Assembly: GCA_025094145.1 (NCBI GenBank)
Contig: JALLLS010000110.1
Span: 33,325 to 97,324, forward strand
Direction of reading: 5' to 3'
From: Spinellus fusiger
Lineage: Eukaryota > Mucoromycota > Mucoromycetes > Mucorales > Phycomycetaceae
Length of the DNA: 64,000 nt
Made by a program: the position numbers and the translations under genes. Numbering within the stretch: position 1 is the stretch's first letter; every line of letters starts with the position of its first letter. Positions 12,501 to 24,566 of this stretch are shown piece by piece. Below the pieces are notes generated by a model. The model was not told the DNA's origin. It made no database searches and was given only the letters and a program-made list of their open reading frames with translations.

Positions 12501-13850
12501 ATTTGCTTGTTTACGCCTCAAAATTCGCCTCGGACAACATGCTATTATTGGCCTACAAGTAAACAAGTATGCATATAAAAAAATGAGTAGTATACTGTGT
12601 ATTATTTATGTGACTTTTTCTTCTTCACGAGTAAATATATATCAATTGATATCCATAGTGTTATTATCAAGAGAGTGATACATTGACAATCTCTAATTTT
12701 AAACCTTATACATTATACATTATACACAGTACAACACCAGTCCAGAGTAGCAATAAAAAGATAGCATTGATTTTGAGTCATTTGTAGTTTTGAGTAATTA
12801 GGATCTTAATTAAGCACAAAGGTCTCTGTTAGGAGGGCTATTGACACAATGGGTACACAAGGAAGACCAATTTGGGGGATGTTATGGGAGGCTTGGTAGG
12901 TCAGAGACTTGATTTGAGCAGAAAAAGGCGGTCAACGACAACGACCAACAAGAAATACAGAGAATGGGTATCGACTAGATACTGGAACAAAACCAGATAA
13001 GAACAAAGGAACAGAATAATAGCAGCTGTGGTGAGAGAAGGTGAACTGTCAGGTCTGTACGATATCTTAGATAGCCTGGCTATGGTGAACAGCACACAAC
13101 AAGATAATAAATTTCTTGTTTATATATAAATTTCTTTAGTCTCTATTGTACCTCTGGTCTTCTATACCCTACCTCTCCTATTGTTGATGAACCAGAACAG
13201 TGACTGTAGGGTGTCAGGGATGCCTGACTTCTCCTACATATTGAATTACGGAAAATAGGTTCTTAAAATCTTAAAATCCCGTGACTGAATTGAAGTAAAT
13301 TGTGTAGCTGCCACTAGCATTTTTTTCTGACTAATCTTAATGAGCTAGCAAATATATTCTACTCACATTTCTCGATGTATCGTCTTTCAATAGCAAAAAT
13401 GAAGATGAATAAATAATTTAAACACTGCTTTAGCCTTTTTCTGTTGTGTTTTGCTGCAGCTATTTAATTTTTCACTTGTACATGTGCATGCCTGTATGTA
13501 TAACCTCTTTCCACTGAATCATCCACAATTTAACCTAATTCTAATACATATCTGGTATATTACATTCAGGTCATGGAGAATACTGATCTATAGCAATGTA
13601 TAAATCCAAACCTATTGTGTTTTTTTTTATTATATAATTTCCTTTAATAAGGCTCATTATCTAAAGGCTTTTCAATAAAGAATAAGTTTTTATCTTTAAA
13701 TTATAAAGCCAACATCCTCTATTAAACTGTAAGATGAGATAATGACATCATTAAATATATAAAGATATATTTATTAGAATTAAAACCTTCGCAAAAAGTT
13801 CATACAAAAGATAAAACAAAAGTTCTATTTACAAGCAATAAATAACTATT
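9561..13850. other. Gene-poor AT-rich region
   Basis: No convincing gene in 4.3 kb. Short frames at 10668-10883, 10944-11141 and 11826-12017 lack domains and supporting signals. There is a CA microsatellite at about 12207-12220. A stretch at 12890-13235 has LTR-like features on the minus strand (see findings). The rest is featureless to me. Confidence 0.4.
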
Positions 13851-13877
13851 TACAAGTTGTGAAAATCATTAGAGCCC

Positions 13878-14099
13878 TTAAAAGGTTGACTTGCAATGTT
13901 CAGAAAGACTAGGTGTATGATCTTGAGTAGTCTCTCTTTCAAACTGGGCTTTAGTGTGATTTATCAGTTGACGGGAGTATTCAGCAAGAGCCAAAGAAAG
14001 AAAGTCATCTCTTGATATCTTTGAGCTATCAATTCTGATGGAAGAAGGCTTAGGTGTGCTGATGCATGATTTTGTTTGACAGGCGTTCATGGAAGGCAT
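13878..14099 (-). CDS. Possible small protein gene, 73 aa, unknown function
   Basis: An ORF from ATG 14099 to the stop at 13878 starting MPSMNACQTKSC and continuing with the polar segment KISRDDFLSLALAEYSRQ. I do not recognise a family. Support comes from context: a TATA box about 100 bp upstream on the same strand, a 5' leader without other long frames, a TGACATCA element further upstream, and a more balanced base composition than the surrounding desert. No signal peptide or membrane segment. It could equally be a chance ORF or part of a spliced gene. Confidence 0.35.
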   Translation of the reverse strand: MPSMNACQTKSCISTPKPSSIRIDSSKISRDDFLSLALAEYSRQLINHTKAQFERETTQDHTPSLSEHCKSTF

Positions 14100-14196
14100 A
14101 GTGTTATGATTTGAATGCTTTGTATGGCAGTAGTGCAGCGAGAAAATGTTGTGGAGCAATGGAATTTCTGTATAATTGTGTTCAGCTATCTACTTG

Positions 14197-14204
14197 TATT
14201 TATA
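14197..14204 (-). promoter_or_regulatory. TATA box of the small ORF at 13878-14099
   Basis: On the minus strand the sequence reads GTATAAATACA, centred about 100 nt upstream of ATG 14099. A CRE-like TGACATCA lies about 45 bp further upstream (14247-14254). Functional role inferred from position only. Confidence 0.35.
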
Positions 14205-14209
14205 CTCTT

Positions 14210-17200
14210 AGATTATAGATTACCTGTCAATCTTTATTAGATGACTATGACATCACTCTTAGAAGCATTCTAATTAGAAAGCTCATTTGCATGAATTCGC
14301 TTTATACTCTATTCGTATTCCGCCAGCAGCGGATTAGACTAAAGAGAATAATTTGACAAAATGGTCGATCAATTGCATTATTATTTTTTCTCACTCTAAT
14401 GAAAAGGGGGAAGAAATGGTAATGTTGGCATAGTTTCTATCTATTACCTACGCCAAACATTTTCTTTAGCAATTTCTTTAGCATTGTGTTTTTTAATGAT
14501 TTATTTATGATAAGATACTTTTGACACAGTTATCTATATAAGTATAGTAAAAGATCATGTATTTGAAAATCCATAGAATAGTGTGCTATAATGATTATAA
14601 AATTTTACCAATAAATGAAGCCCAACGATATCACTAAAAGCGTTCTCGATTTAGGTTAGTGTCAAACTCGTGTATTCAAATCATAGGTCTATGAAAAACT
14701 ATGTGTTGTTATTCTTGTTATTGATTATATAACATTAATGCATCTAGATACTATTTTAAACATTATTAAAGCAATTACAGTGAATTGAATGACTGCCAAT
14801 ACCATTTAGAAGAGATCAAGAAGCAAATAGTAGCAGAGGTTTTTTTATGTTTTAAAGCCCGTCTATCTGATATTGGATGAGTATCTTCCAGCTATAATGT
14901 GCCATAAACAACAAAAATAGGGGACTCTATTTAGCATACAAATTCGGATTCTGAACATAATGTGTTAGTCTGAACAAGTCTAAGAACGAGCGAGGAAAGT
15001 TGCTCTACAATAGGATTTGGTGTCAATTCTCATCAGAAATAAGAATATTTCACATTCAAGTCATTTGAGAATACCCAAGACTCAAATTTAAGCAGGTGTT
15101 CAGGTCTAATAGACTTTGCCATATAAATATCTCTGTCAAAATTAGCCTCATTTTGATTCAGTAGATGGTTTTCATAGGCGATAGTCTTTTCTGTTGTTAC
15201 AATCAGAGGATTAACTCAAATGATATATGAAATCATAGTGTTATGAATCTTCATTCTTTCTACACAATGAGTAATCAAATAGTCCAGCATTCAACTATTG
15301 ATGCAAGAATGACAGCTAGAGCTCTTCTCTTTTCGACTACTACTAAGCTGGCTGTTAACTCCAGTGTACTGATATAATATTTCTTCTAGATCAAATATCT
15401 TAATATTTCTTGTATTCAATTTTTACTTTGCTAATTCTTAGTTGAATTATGTCTTTAATACAGCTCTAGTACATCTGTATTATAAATTATAGTCTATACA
15501 GTACTAAATAAACAGATTACATTTTGAGCTCTGAATAATTGGTACTGATCATAACCTCATTCTGGTGTATTTCTAGGGTTTAATGTCTAGCCCACTGATG
15601 TCCGCATGTAGTTTTTAATGTCATGTTTAGCTATCATAATCTGTCCAGTGATATCATAAAGAACCCTTATATTAGCCAAATTTAGCTCTGATTCTTATGT
15701 CGTGTCGTGCCATGACTTGTTTGTTTGCTATTCTATTCTCCGATTAGAAAGACAAGAAAATAGTTTTGATGTCTGCTTCTCTATTCACAATGTTCAGTCT
15801 ATCTGCTACTAACTAGCTAGCCTTTATGCCTTCTACTAGTGGTAAAAACACATCATCATGGGTTTAGTATATATTTTAAAATAAATATTTAATAAGTAAT
15901 AACACATCAACTAAGTCTGATACCATCCTGTTTATGGTATAGTCATTTTCTACACTATGAGAAGGTCATTGGAAAACCTATCAAAAGAAAATAGATGTAA
16001 TATTCAAAGAGATGAGAATCCAATTATTTTGCTCAAGCTATTTAGAGAGAGTCATTAGGAATTGCTGTTCAAACACATAGACACTAAAATTAATTCTGAT
16101 GATGACTGTAATGATGTAGGGCTCTTTTTCTTGTAAAAGATAGCATCAACTTGGCCTACTCCATTGGCACTGAAGTCTTACAATTTTTACATGTTTCGTT
16201 GTCTTTCTGCATTGAATTTAGTGGTAGATTATATTCTTCATAAAAACAGCACCCAGTAACATGATGTCATTATGTTTATGAAATCGAATAGTTTACCTCT
16301 AAAGATTCATATTCGTCAACCTTAATAGATATCCTTTTGATCGCTTGAACCTATTGGGCTGGTAATTCATCAGTTCAAATGTCACTGTTCAAGAGTTAGA
16401 ACATGATAACAACCATATCTCAAGCATATACCCGAGATTAAAAAACAAAATGGAAGTAAAAACCAATACCAACAATAGATATCCATATCTAATAAACTTT
16501 CATTTATTTTTATTACAATCATTATGAGTATTGTGTGCATATTTTCTTAGTTAATTAAAATATAAGAACATTTAAATAATTTACTAGAGACTAGAAAAAT
16601 ATTGTAAATAATACTTTGAAGTATATCGTATTTATTATTATTACTAAAAAGTTGATGTTATAATTATTTAGGCAATTCTATTGACCACTTTCAGGAGAAA
16701 GATAAGGTGGTCCACTAATACTCTAAAAGTATTGATTCATAATAAGTACTCTAATATGAGGTCACATTGACTTGTTTGGTTCAAGCAGATTTTGAAAGCT
16801 TATTTATTTATTTATTCCTTCTATAACATCTTAAAAATCAAACACACAAGTCAAAGAGAAAGAACAAAATAAAATTCAGACATTTTTCTGTATAGATATT
16901 TAATACCATAAATAGATAAAGCAAAAATGAAATACATCTGGTTATATAAAACCATTGATTAAATACTCGTCTCATTTATAAAACAAGGATTATATTACAT
17001 ACACTATATAGACCAAGTCCACAGATGAGTGGTGTACTTCTCTATTAAAAAAAAACTGCTCACTCACAAAGTGAATCTTCTCATTTATATTTAACGCTGA
17101 TAGCATTAACCAAAATGTAGCTTAACAAAAGACATAAAATGCTATTGAAACTATTGGATCTATGAACAGTTTTGGGCTAATTGAAGTTTTTTCTGTATTT

Positions 17201-17550
17201 ACAGCACAACTTTTATTATAAAAGTGCACAACTGATGTGTGGATTTATACCATAAAGAATAGGTGGATCAACTGTATTATAAATGCACACTATCAGCTTA
17301 ACTCACTGATCTATCATATACTGCTAACATCAATGAAAATCAATAGACACTATTGCGTATTGACTATGAGTAATAGTTTGAAGATTGAGATTGAGAATCT
17401 AAACCTACTGAGAATCGACTAAAGGTAGTATTACTGGGGCTAATGTTTATTAGCCAGCTAGATAACTCGAGCTTCTAGACTTGAGATCTAAAGAAGATTA
17501 GTGGGAAAAAATCGAGAATTCCTATGGAGATTAACTGTGGTAAGTTTCAA
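14210..17550. other. Gene-poor AT-rich region
   Basis: 3.3 kb without a supportable gene. Scattered short frames carry no recognised motif. Probably decayed transposon sequence, but I could not match any part to the better-preserved elements elsewhere in the window. Confidence 0.4.
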
Positions 17551-18009
17551 ATCAAAACACTATTCTCCAAATACTAACTTTAGCTCGTAAAATTTTTAGC
17601 TTCTCAAAAAATCTGCTTTCACTCTTATAGAAACGTAAGAATATCTTCAAAGAAGCTAAAATGGAGCTCGGAGAAACAGATCCGTTGACAGTGGTACAGG
17701 ATGTAGTAGAATATATTACCGCTATCGTCATATCAATGTTACCGGAGAAAGTAAAATAATCCCATTCAATATTGATAAAAAATTTAGTAAGACACAACCA
17801 GCAAGATCATAATCTTTTATTTATTTTATCTAAATGATGTATGAAGCTATATTAGTATATGAAAAATTTAAGACTAGCAAATAAGGTACCCGAATGACTT
17901 TTCAGAACTACCAAGCCTGTTCTTACAATTGCATCTATTAGCACTTTATTCATATATTTGGCTATGCTTCATACCTCTATTAGTAGAATAAATACATTAT
18001 TTTGATATA

Positions 18010-18369
18010 CACACTAGGAGATTTTTGGGATATAAAAGGAAATGTCCTGAGCATAGTTATCTATCTCCCAAGGATAAAGCACAAGGCTTTTAGGGTATAG
18101 ATTTCATTTCTATGAAGGTAATATACTTTGGCAGTGGCTATAGTCATACTATAGTATTAGCTATAATATTATCATCAACAATTTTATTCATAAACAATAT
18201 ATTCTATTGATAATACAATTTGATATTGAGGTATCCACAAAAGGAAATAATAATTTGGATATCTGCAAACCTTTTGATTTTAAATACAGTTCCATAAAAA
18301 GCAAGAAATCTTTAGACATAAAAGGAAGGGGATATCACCGCTTAAAGGCGAGAAAAATCTTTGGGTGTG
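18010..18369. repeat. TIR element, short copy (360 bp)
   Basis: The left end is TA|CACACTAGGAGATTTTTGGG and the right end AATCTTTGGGTGTG. The interior is an abbreviated version of the 27648-29004 copy: the left terminus joins directly to the block beginning GAGCATAGTTATC and continues to ACCGCTTAAAG. This is a classic MITE-like deletion derivative. The right flank is AA rather than TA. Confidence 0.75.
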
Positions 18370-18446
18370 AATATAGTTTGTTATAGCATATACATTTAAC
18401 TTGAAAATAGCAAATTCATTATAGCACTACCAATTGATTATTACTA

Positions 18447-19343
18447 TTAAGTATAAATATTAGCCACCTGGACCACTGAGGGAGTTTTACAACCTACACT
18501 TTGCTTTAGGGGAAGAGTTATCCTTTGTAACAGGCCACGACTGCTAGCCCTTTGGGTGTGTAGATCAAACCAATGCTTATCAAAATTGTGTGTTTTACAG
18601 TGTTGATATTTATTTTTGGGATCCAGATTTCGAAGTAGTATTATAGGGGACCCTATTTTCAGTTTTAGGTGGTAAGGAGGAAGTCTGCTTGTGTTTATGC
18701 TGTTGAGATATTCTATTGGGAAATTTATGGCATTGGATTTATCTGCGAGTGCTTTATCACTACTGTAAAAATTTAAGACTTCTCCAAAAGGAATTCTGTC
18801 CATAATTCAATTATTGATCTGTATAACATCAGTGTTTTTTAGTGTAAGTATAGCTTTTGTAGCTATTTGGTCTCTTATGTATGATATCAGTGTGTCATTT
18901 TCAGGATATAATATGCTACCATGGATTGTATCTGCTAAATAACTCATGTCATGGCATGTTAACAATATATCATCAGGAACTCTGATCATTTGTGTGTTTC
19001 CTCCTGTCTTAATACTTTCATTGCCAACATCAAAGAAATATCTGGAAAACTGTTGCAAGGTGTTTGCAAGTATGTTGTTTTCTGGTGATATAGCTTGCTC
19101 AACACACATATTCACAACTAACTTGAATAATTTCTCAAGTTTCCAAGTGGAAGATCGGTTTATATACTGATCAACACTATCCATCTTACTTCCTTTGTGT
19201 ACTACTGGGTGAACTTGGCAGAAATCGCCACCAGAAGGTACACATTCTAACACAGGCTGTTGTACTTTTATGATATCTCTAAAAGATCTATCAACTGCAT
19301 TAAATACGTTACGACTTATCATAGATGCTTTATTCAATACCAT
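18447..19343 (-). pseudogene. Helitron-type Pif1-like helicase fragment
   Basis: The C-terminal half of a Pif1-family helicase of the kind carried by Helitron rolling-circle transposons. In order: a degraded Walker B region (NKASMISRNVFNAVDR, where the family has DEAPM), GGDFCQVHPVV, the spacer with RVPDDIL, TLKNTDVIQINN, then RLPPYHLKLKIGSPIILLRN. The last two are the usual helicase motif V/VI region of Helitrons. The two open stretches 19343-18807 and 18803-18447 are in the same frame, separated by a single TGA where the family has a leucine codon. The Walker A half and the HUH Rep domain are absent. A recent but dead fragment. Confidence 0.8.
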
Positions 19344-19636
19344 TGATTTTGTAGCTGTTTCTTATGAACTGTTAACTGTTAGTTTCTCGCTTTTTAATAT
19401 AAGATATAAGGTAACAGAATCCTGTACACTGCTTAGTATATCTCTTCGTGTGTCTTAGTTATTTTGTACAAATAATACAAGTGATTTATTTTTCTGTAAA
19501 TCAATCTGAAGCAGTGGTGTTTTAGTGTGCTTATATAGAAATTTCGGTCATTGACTGAACATCTATTTATATTCTAACCTAACTGTTCTGTAGGAAAAAG
19601 AAGTATGTAACTCATAGAATTGTATGACTGATTTGT

Positions 19637-19945
19637 CTAATTAACTTTCTGAAATAAATAATTATTATTTGGTTTTATCACAATGTCTTTACTTTCTGTT
19701 TGGTATCTATCATTATTTGAACAGTTAGGATGACCTTTGTGCAAATGACTATATCCATAACAACTTGTACATCGAATACTCTGATTTGATGTTTCAGTTT
19801 CTTGCATGTTGGTGTCAATTTCTTCAATGTCAGCCTCTATTTGCTTGTTCTGTTGATTTACAGAACTAAAAGGGCAACTGTGTTGAGTTCTTTGAGAATT
19901 TCCTAGCTGTTGGCAGCTTGAGTAGTATATAGTATGACTTAGCAT
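19637..19945 (-). pseudogene. Zinc-knuckle ORF, probable transposon fragment
   Basis: A 102-codon frame upstream of and co-oriented with the Helitron helicase fragment. It contains CTSCYGYSHLHKGHPNC, a CX2CX4HX7C arrangement like a zinc knuckle, preceded by an acidic glutamine-rich stretch. Similar short cysteine motifs occur in proteins of Mucorales mobile elements, as far as I recall. Linkage to the helicase is suggested by orientation and a gap of only about 300 bp. Function unknown. Confidence 0.4.
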
Positions 19946-20503
19946 TTAAGCAAATTTAAAAAGAAGGAAAAAAAAGAGTAATTCTATGGTTCTTGTGTTT
20001 CACATTTCTTACTTGTTTGCTCACTCACTCAAGAAATACTGATATGTCCAGCAAGATAATATTGGCTATCTATTTGTCTGCTCAAAATAAGGCTTAAATC
20101 TACTCGTTTCATTAGCCAATCAAATAGCCGAATGCACCCTTCTTAAAAAAAGTGATTTTTCAGTAATTATATTTATTTATTTATTATTATATATGAAAGA
20201 GAGAAATAAAAGGGGGTGAGAAAGAGAGAGAAAGGAGAGGGGAAAAGGGGAGAAGGGAAGGCTTATTGCTGCAGAGGAAAAGATGCAGTCCTTGTTTATC
20301 TTTGCGTATAATAGCTAACATGATCAGAGATTACTTAGGGATGAGATCGAGGGACATTTGCAAATCAAAGACTATTTATACTTAACTCTATCACACCTTT
20401 TTTATTAACTTCTTCCCATAGTTATATTTCTTTAAAATAATAATCAATTATCCAAAAGAGGGTGCCTTCACTGAAGTTGTAGTATATTATCCAGATACAA
20501 ACC

Positions 20504-21748
20504 ATGGGCTGCTGCCAATCTTCTGGGTTTCAGGAAGAAAAGGCACGTAATAAGGAGATCGAGAAACAAATTCGTCAAGATAAGCTTAGTATGAACAACC
20601 AAGTGAAGATGTTGCTGTTAGGTTTGCTTATTATTTATAATAGATTCCTATATTCAAATGTGTTTTTACTGATTTTATGGTTTGATCTAGGGGCAGGCGA
20701 ATCGGGAAAATCTACGATTCTTAAGCAAATGAAGTTAATTCACGATGGTGGATATACTATAGTTGAGCGCAAGGCCTACAAAAAGATTATATTCTCCAAC
20801 ATTCTCCAGTCTATGCAGAAAATTCTGAAGACAATGAAGAGTAATGGTGTCTGGCTAAATAATGCTGTCAATTGGAATTATGCAGCCCTTATTACAGAAC
20901 TATCACCACATATTACGGAAAAAGAATTTTCGTCCGATATAATCATGGCCATTAAGATACTGTGGGACGATCCAAATCTACAAACGACCTATAGATCAAA
21001 TCGAGGATCTGAATTAAGCAGTTGTTCTAATTAGTAAGTTCCCCGTGGTGTTGTCTTACTTACTGTTAAAGTTTTTTTTACTCTATTGATCGTATTGGTT
21101 CTGCAAAATATATACCTACCGACCAAGACATATTGCAGGCCCGAGTAAAGACAACAGGAATCACTGAAACAGTCTTTGAAGTGGGCTCTTTTACCTACCG
21201 AATATTTGATGTAGGGGGCCAAAGAAGTGAAAGAAAAAAGTGGATTCATTGCTTTGATAATGTTACTGCAGTTATCTTTATGGCAGCCTTATCGGAATAT
21301 AATCAGGTGTTGATAGAAGATGAGACTATAGTAAGTAGAATATCATGCTATTCTACTTACACTTTAAGAATCGTATAGATGAAGGCTTGACCTTATTTCA
21401 ATCTATTTGTGATTCTAAATGGTTCCTAAAGACATCTATTATCTTGTTCTTGAACAAAAAAGACATCTTTAAGGAAAAGTTGGAAAGTTTTCCATTGAAA
21501 ATGAAGTTTCCAGACTATTTGGGTAAGGATAATCTACAAACCTCACTAACTGCATTCCAGGTCCAAACGAGTATGAGCCAGCATCTGACTATATTCTTCA
21601 TCAATTTGTGTCCTTGAATCAGTCAAAAAAAAGACAAATCTATACGCATATTACATGTGCTACAGATACACAGCAGATTAAGTTTGTTATGTCAACAATC
21701 AGTGAGATTATCTTGAACAATAATTTGAAGGGTGTTGGTGTACTTTAG
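20504..21748 (+). CDS. Heterotrimeric G-protein alpha subunit
   Basis: A complete 353-aa G-alpha coupling membrane receptors to intracellular signalling. Exons: 20504-20621, 20691-21033, 21072-21330, 21369-21522, 21561-21748. All joins keep frame and all introns have GT-AG ends; two introns are only 38 nt. Motifs: MGCC at the N-terminus (myristoylation on Gly2, palmitoylation on Cys), P-loop GAGESGKST, switch I RVKTTGIT with the Arg and Thr, switch [14 protein letters not shown] with the catalytic Gln, NKKD, and TCATDT. The C-terminus NLKGVGVL lacks the Cys four from the end that is ADP-ribosylated in Gi/o proteins. All GTPase residues are present, so it should be functional although it sits between transposon remnants. 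Which of the multiple Mucorales G-alpha paralogues it is cannot be told here. Confidence 0.96.
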
Positions 21749-21870
21749 TGGATATTTAGCTCTAATATATTATTAAAAATATACACCTTTTTCCAAAATG
21801 ATGTTACAAATATATTAGTGTCGTACTTTTTTTTTAAAAAAAAAAAAAGTATCGTATATTCTTTTATCTA

Positions 21871-23150
21871 CACTCCCACGTAATAAGTGACTGAAAAAAT
21901 ATTAATTTCCTTTTTTTATTCTTCAAAAATAAAATAGACCTCTTTTCTTTTCTTTTATAACTTATTCAAAAAATGTCTTCAAGCAATGAAAATCGGCCAA
22001 CTCTTAGCCAAGAATATGAAGATACTTCTATTAAAAGAAAGGAGCATGATATGTTTATTAGAGGTCAAATCATTGGACAATAGAAAAGATATGCTACTTA
22101 TCAAGAGATTGCTGATGATCTTGACATCCCAAAGAGCACAGTGGGCAGGATTATCCAATTGTATAAGAACGAAGGCATAACTCGACCTAAAGTGCGTACA
22201 GAAAGACCTGAAAAGGTTTCGCCTACTTCAAAACTGGTAATTGTTTTATCTATTCGCAGAAACCCTATGCAAACAATTGCATATCATTTGAAGAATATCA
22301 ATGATGCAGGCGTGGATATTTGCCGTAGCACATTTGTAAAATACATGAATGAACTCGGGTTTTTTCATGCTCACCATCAAGAAAACCTGGTATGACACTT
22401 ACTCATAAGCAAAGGCGATTGGAATGGTGTAGAAACAAGGTTGATTGGCCAGTGGATAGGTGGAGTAACGTCGTTTGGTCTGATGAGTCTCGTTTCACAG
22501 TTGTGGGCAACGATAAAGGAACTAGAGTGATCAGAAAAATGGGTGAGAGGTATGAGGAGCGTCATATGTAAAGGACATACAAGTATGGCAAAGGTTCAGT
22601 CATGGTGTTGGGGTTGCTCTTGGCACGGAGGTGTAGGACATCTTATACTCTTGTAGAGATCGATTGATCAAGACACGTATGTGAATGGAGTTGCCAAATA
22701 CTTTCTTTCTTAGTTCCATAAATTGAAAGAGAATCTTAAAGAGACCATGCTCTTCCAAGAAGACAGTGCTCCTTGCCACAAAAGAGCATAAAGTAGATAG
22801 TACAAACAAGAAAGATGTAGTATTGAAGGTTTTGATTTTTGGCCTGCACAAAGTCCAGATCTTAACCCAATTGAATATGTCTGGGCTTATCTTGAAAAGA
22901 AGATTGAGCTGCTTTGAACAAGCATAACCAATGCAAAACAGCTTGAACAATGCTTGCATAGTAAATAGCAGAAGATTCCAAATGAGTTATTGGAAACTTT
23001 AGTAGAGAACGACCAGCCCAAAAGCAGCGAAGAATTCTTTCGTCTGAAGCGCAATGGTGCATTGAGAATAAGGCTCAATCGACATTGAAGGTGTTTGTCA
23101 ATCATTTTGGTCATTTGAAAAAGCAAAAGACTATTTATTATTATTAGTTG
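21871..23150 (+). mobile_element. Tc1/mariner element with decayed transposase
   Basis: The left terminus at 21869 reads TA|CACTCCCACGTAATAAGTGA, a diverged version of the terminal repeat of the 8474-9157 element. A matching right terminus was not found. The transposase frame starts at ATG 21973: helix-turn-helix (ATYQEIADDLDIPKSTVGRI), then VVWSDESRF (first Asp, codon 22482-22484), FQEDSAPCH (second Asp, 22762-22764) and WPAQSPDLNPIEYVW (catalytic Glu in NPIE). Reading through stops, 36 residues separate the second Asp from the Glu, close to the DD34E spacing of Tc1. At least five stops and two frame changes make it inactive. Confidence 0.85.
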
Positions 23151-23439
23151 AATCGAATCAAACTTTAGAAAGATTCCCTCTCTGCCTGCAAAACTCATCT
23201 TCATATACTTACTGTATATTTATGGGCTGGCAAATTCAAAGAAGATCCTGTGTGGAATAAATACAAAAACAAAAAAAAAGTTTAATAGAGAACGCCTACA
23301 GCTTCAACAATAACATAAGAGCCGCTTAATTTAGTTTTTGATAAATATGTTCAAATAACAAGGCAGGATGCAGTAGATAGTTCAGCTTGAGCATTTGAAG
23401 GTATTAACTACAAAACAACTTGTATTGGAAACTTTATAC

Positions 23440-24165
23440 TACATGTATGTAATATGACTGTGAAGAGGCCTACTCTTTAACCTTTTGCAAGAAACTATTC
23501 CGACGCTATTGAGAAATTTTATCTTTAAGTAAAGAAGTGAGTCAGGAACTCTGACATGAATTTCTTGCAAAACTGTGTATTTGTGAATGAAGCAAGACCT
23601 GACATCAACATAAGAAGCCCTTACGCCCGCTCTCTTAGTGGTACACCAACAATAGTAGAAAAATAGTCTACTCAAGCTATCTCAGACAAAGCTATAGCAG
23701 AATATGACGTTATATCTATAGAGAGTAGAGAATCACTCAAATATAAGAAAGTAAAGGCTGATGGAAGCAAGAGGCACAGGAAACCAACAGAAAATAAGCC
23801 AAGGGAACAGTTATCAGCGATTATACGAGGTTTATATTTAAAATCATAGATGAAATAGATAGATTCCTGGAAATGGATAACTTTTATATCGTTATGAATA
23901 ACGCACCAATCCATATTGCTAAAGAAGTCGATGAAATGATTAGAAAGAGGGGCTATAGAGCCATGTATCTTTCCTCCTTATTCTCCTGAGCGTAACCCAA
24001 TTGAACAGGTTTGGACTGTAGTCAAGAGCACAGTTAAACATAGCCTATTTATTAAGACAGAAGATTTAAAGACAAGGATAACAGAAGCTAGCAAGAGTGT
24101 TTCAAGAAGAAACGCCACACACTATCACTCAGCATTCTATTCAATGCTTTCAGAAATGCTTTAAT
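23440..24165 (+). pseudogene. DDE-superfamily transposase, second type, decayed
   Basis: Fragments in changing frames: DMNFLQNCVFVNEA, then RSLSGTPTIVE, MDNFYIVMNNAPIH, PPYSPERNPIEQVW and KTEDLKTRITEA. This is the pattern of the DDE_3-type transposases common in Mucorales (VFIDEAG ... VMDNAPIH ... YSPELNPIEQFW). Both catalytic Asp positions are Asn here (FVNEA and VMNNA), each by a GAT to AAT change, so the copy is dead even apart from its stops. It lies right after the Tc1 copy and may have truncated it. Confidence 0.75.
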
Positions 24166-24566
24166 AAAGAGCCTATTGAATGATATTTTGAGTTGAATCT
24201 ACGTAATTTGAAGTTTAACAAAAGCACACATTAGAGAATGCCAAAGCGTAATTTGGGCCAAGACAAAAGCGAGCCCTGTTCTTAAGAAAGCAAGAATTGA
24301 GGATGAAGGCACTATAAGACATGTCCCTCACCCATTTAATATTCTTATTTAATCTATTTTACTGGTGTTACTAATTCAATAGGAATCTACTATCTTTTAT
24401 TGAGTTTCTAACAATTTCTATTGAGAGTACTGCTGTGATAATGCATTGTATCATACAAGATGGCTCTCTTCCTTCCTTCTCTCCTTCATAAAGCATATTC
24501 TTATAAGATGATCGATCTTCCCTGAATTTGAGATAACATAGAAGCCTCTTCTTTTCCTCCCAAAGA

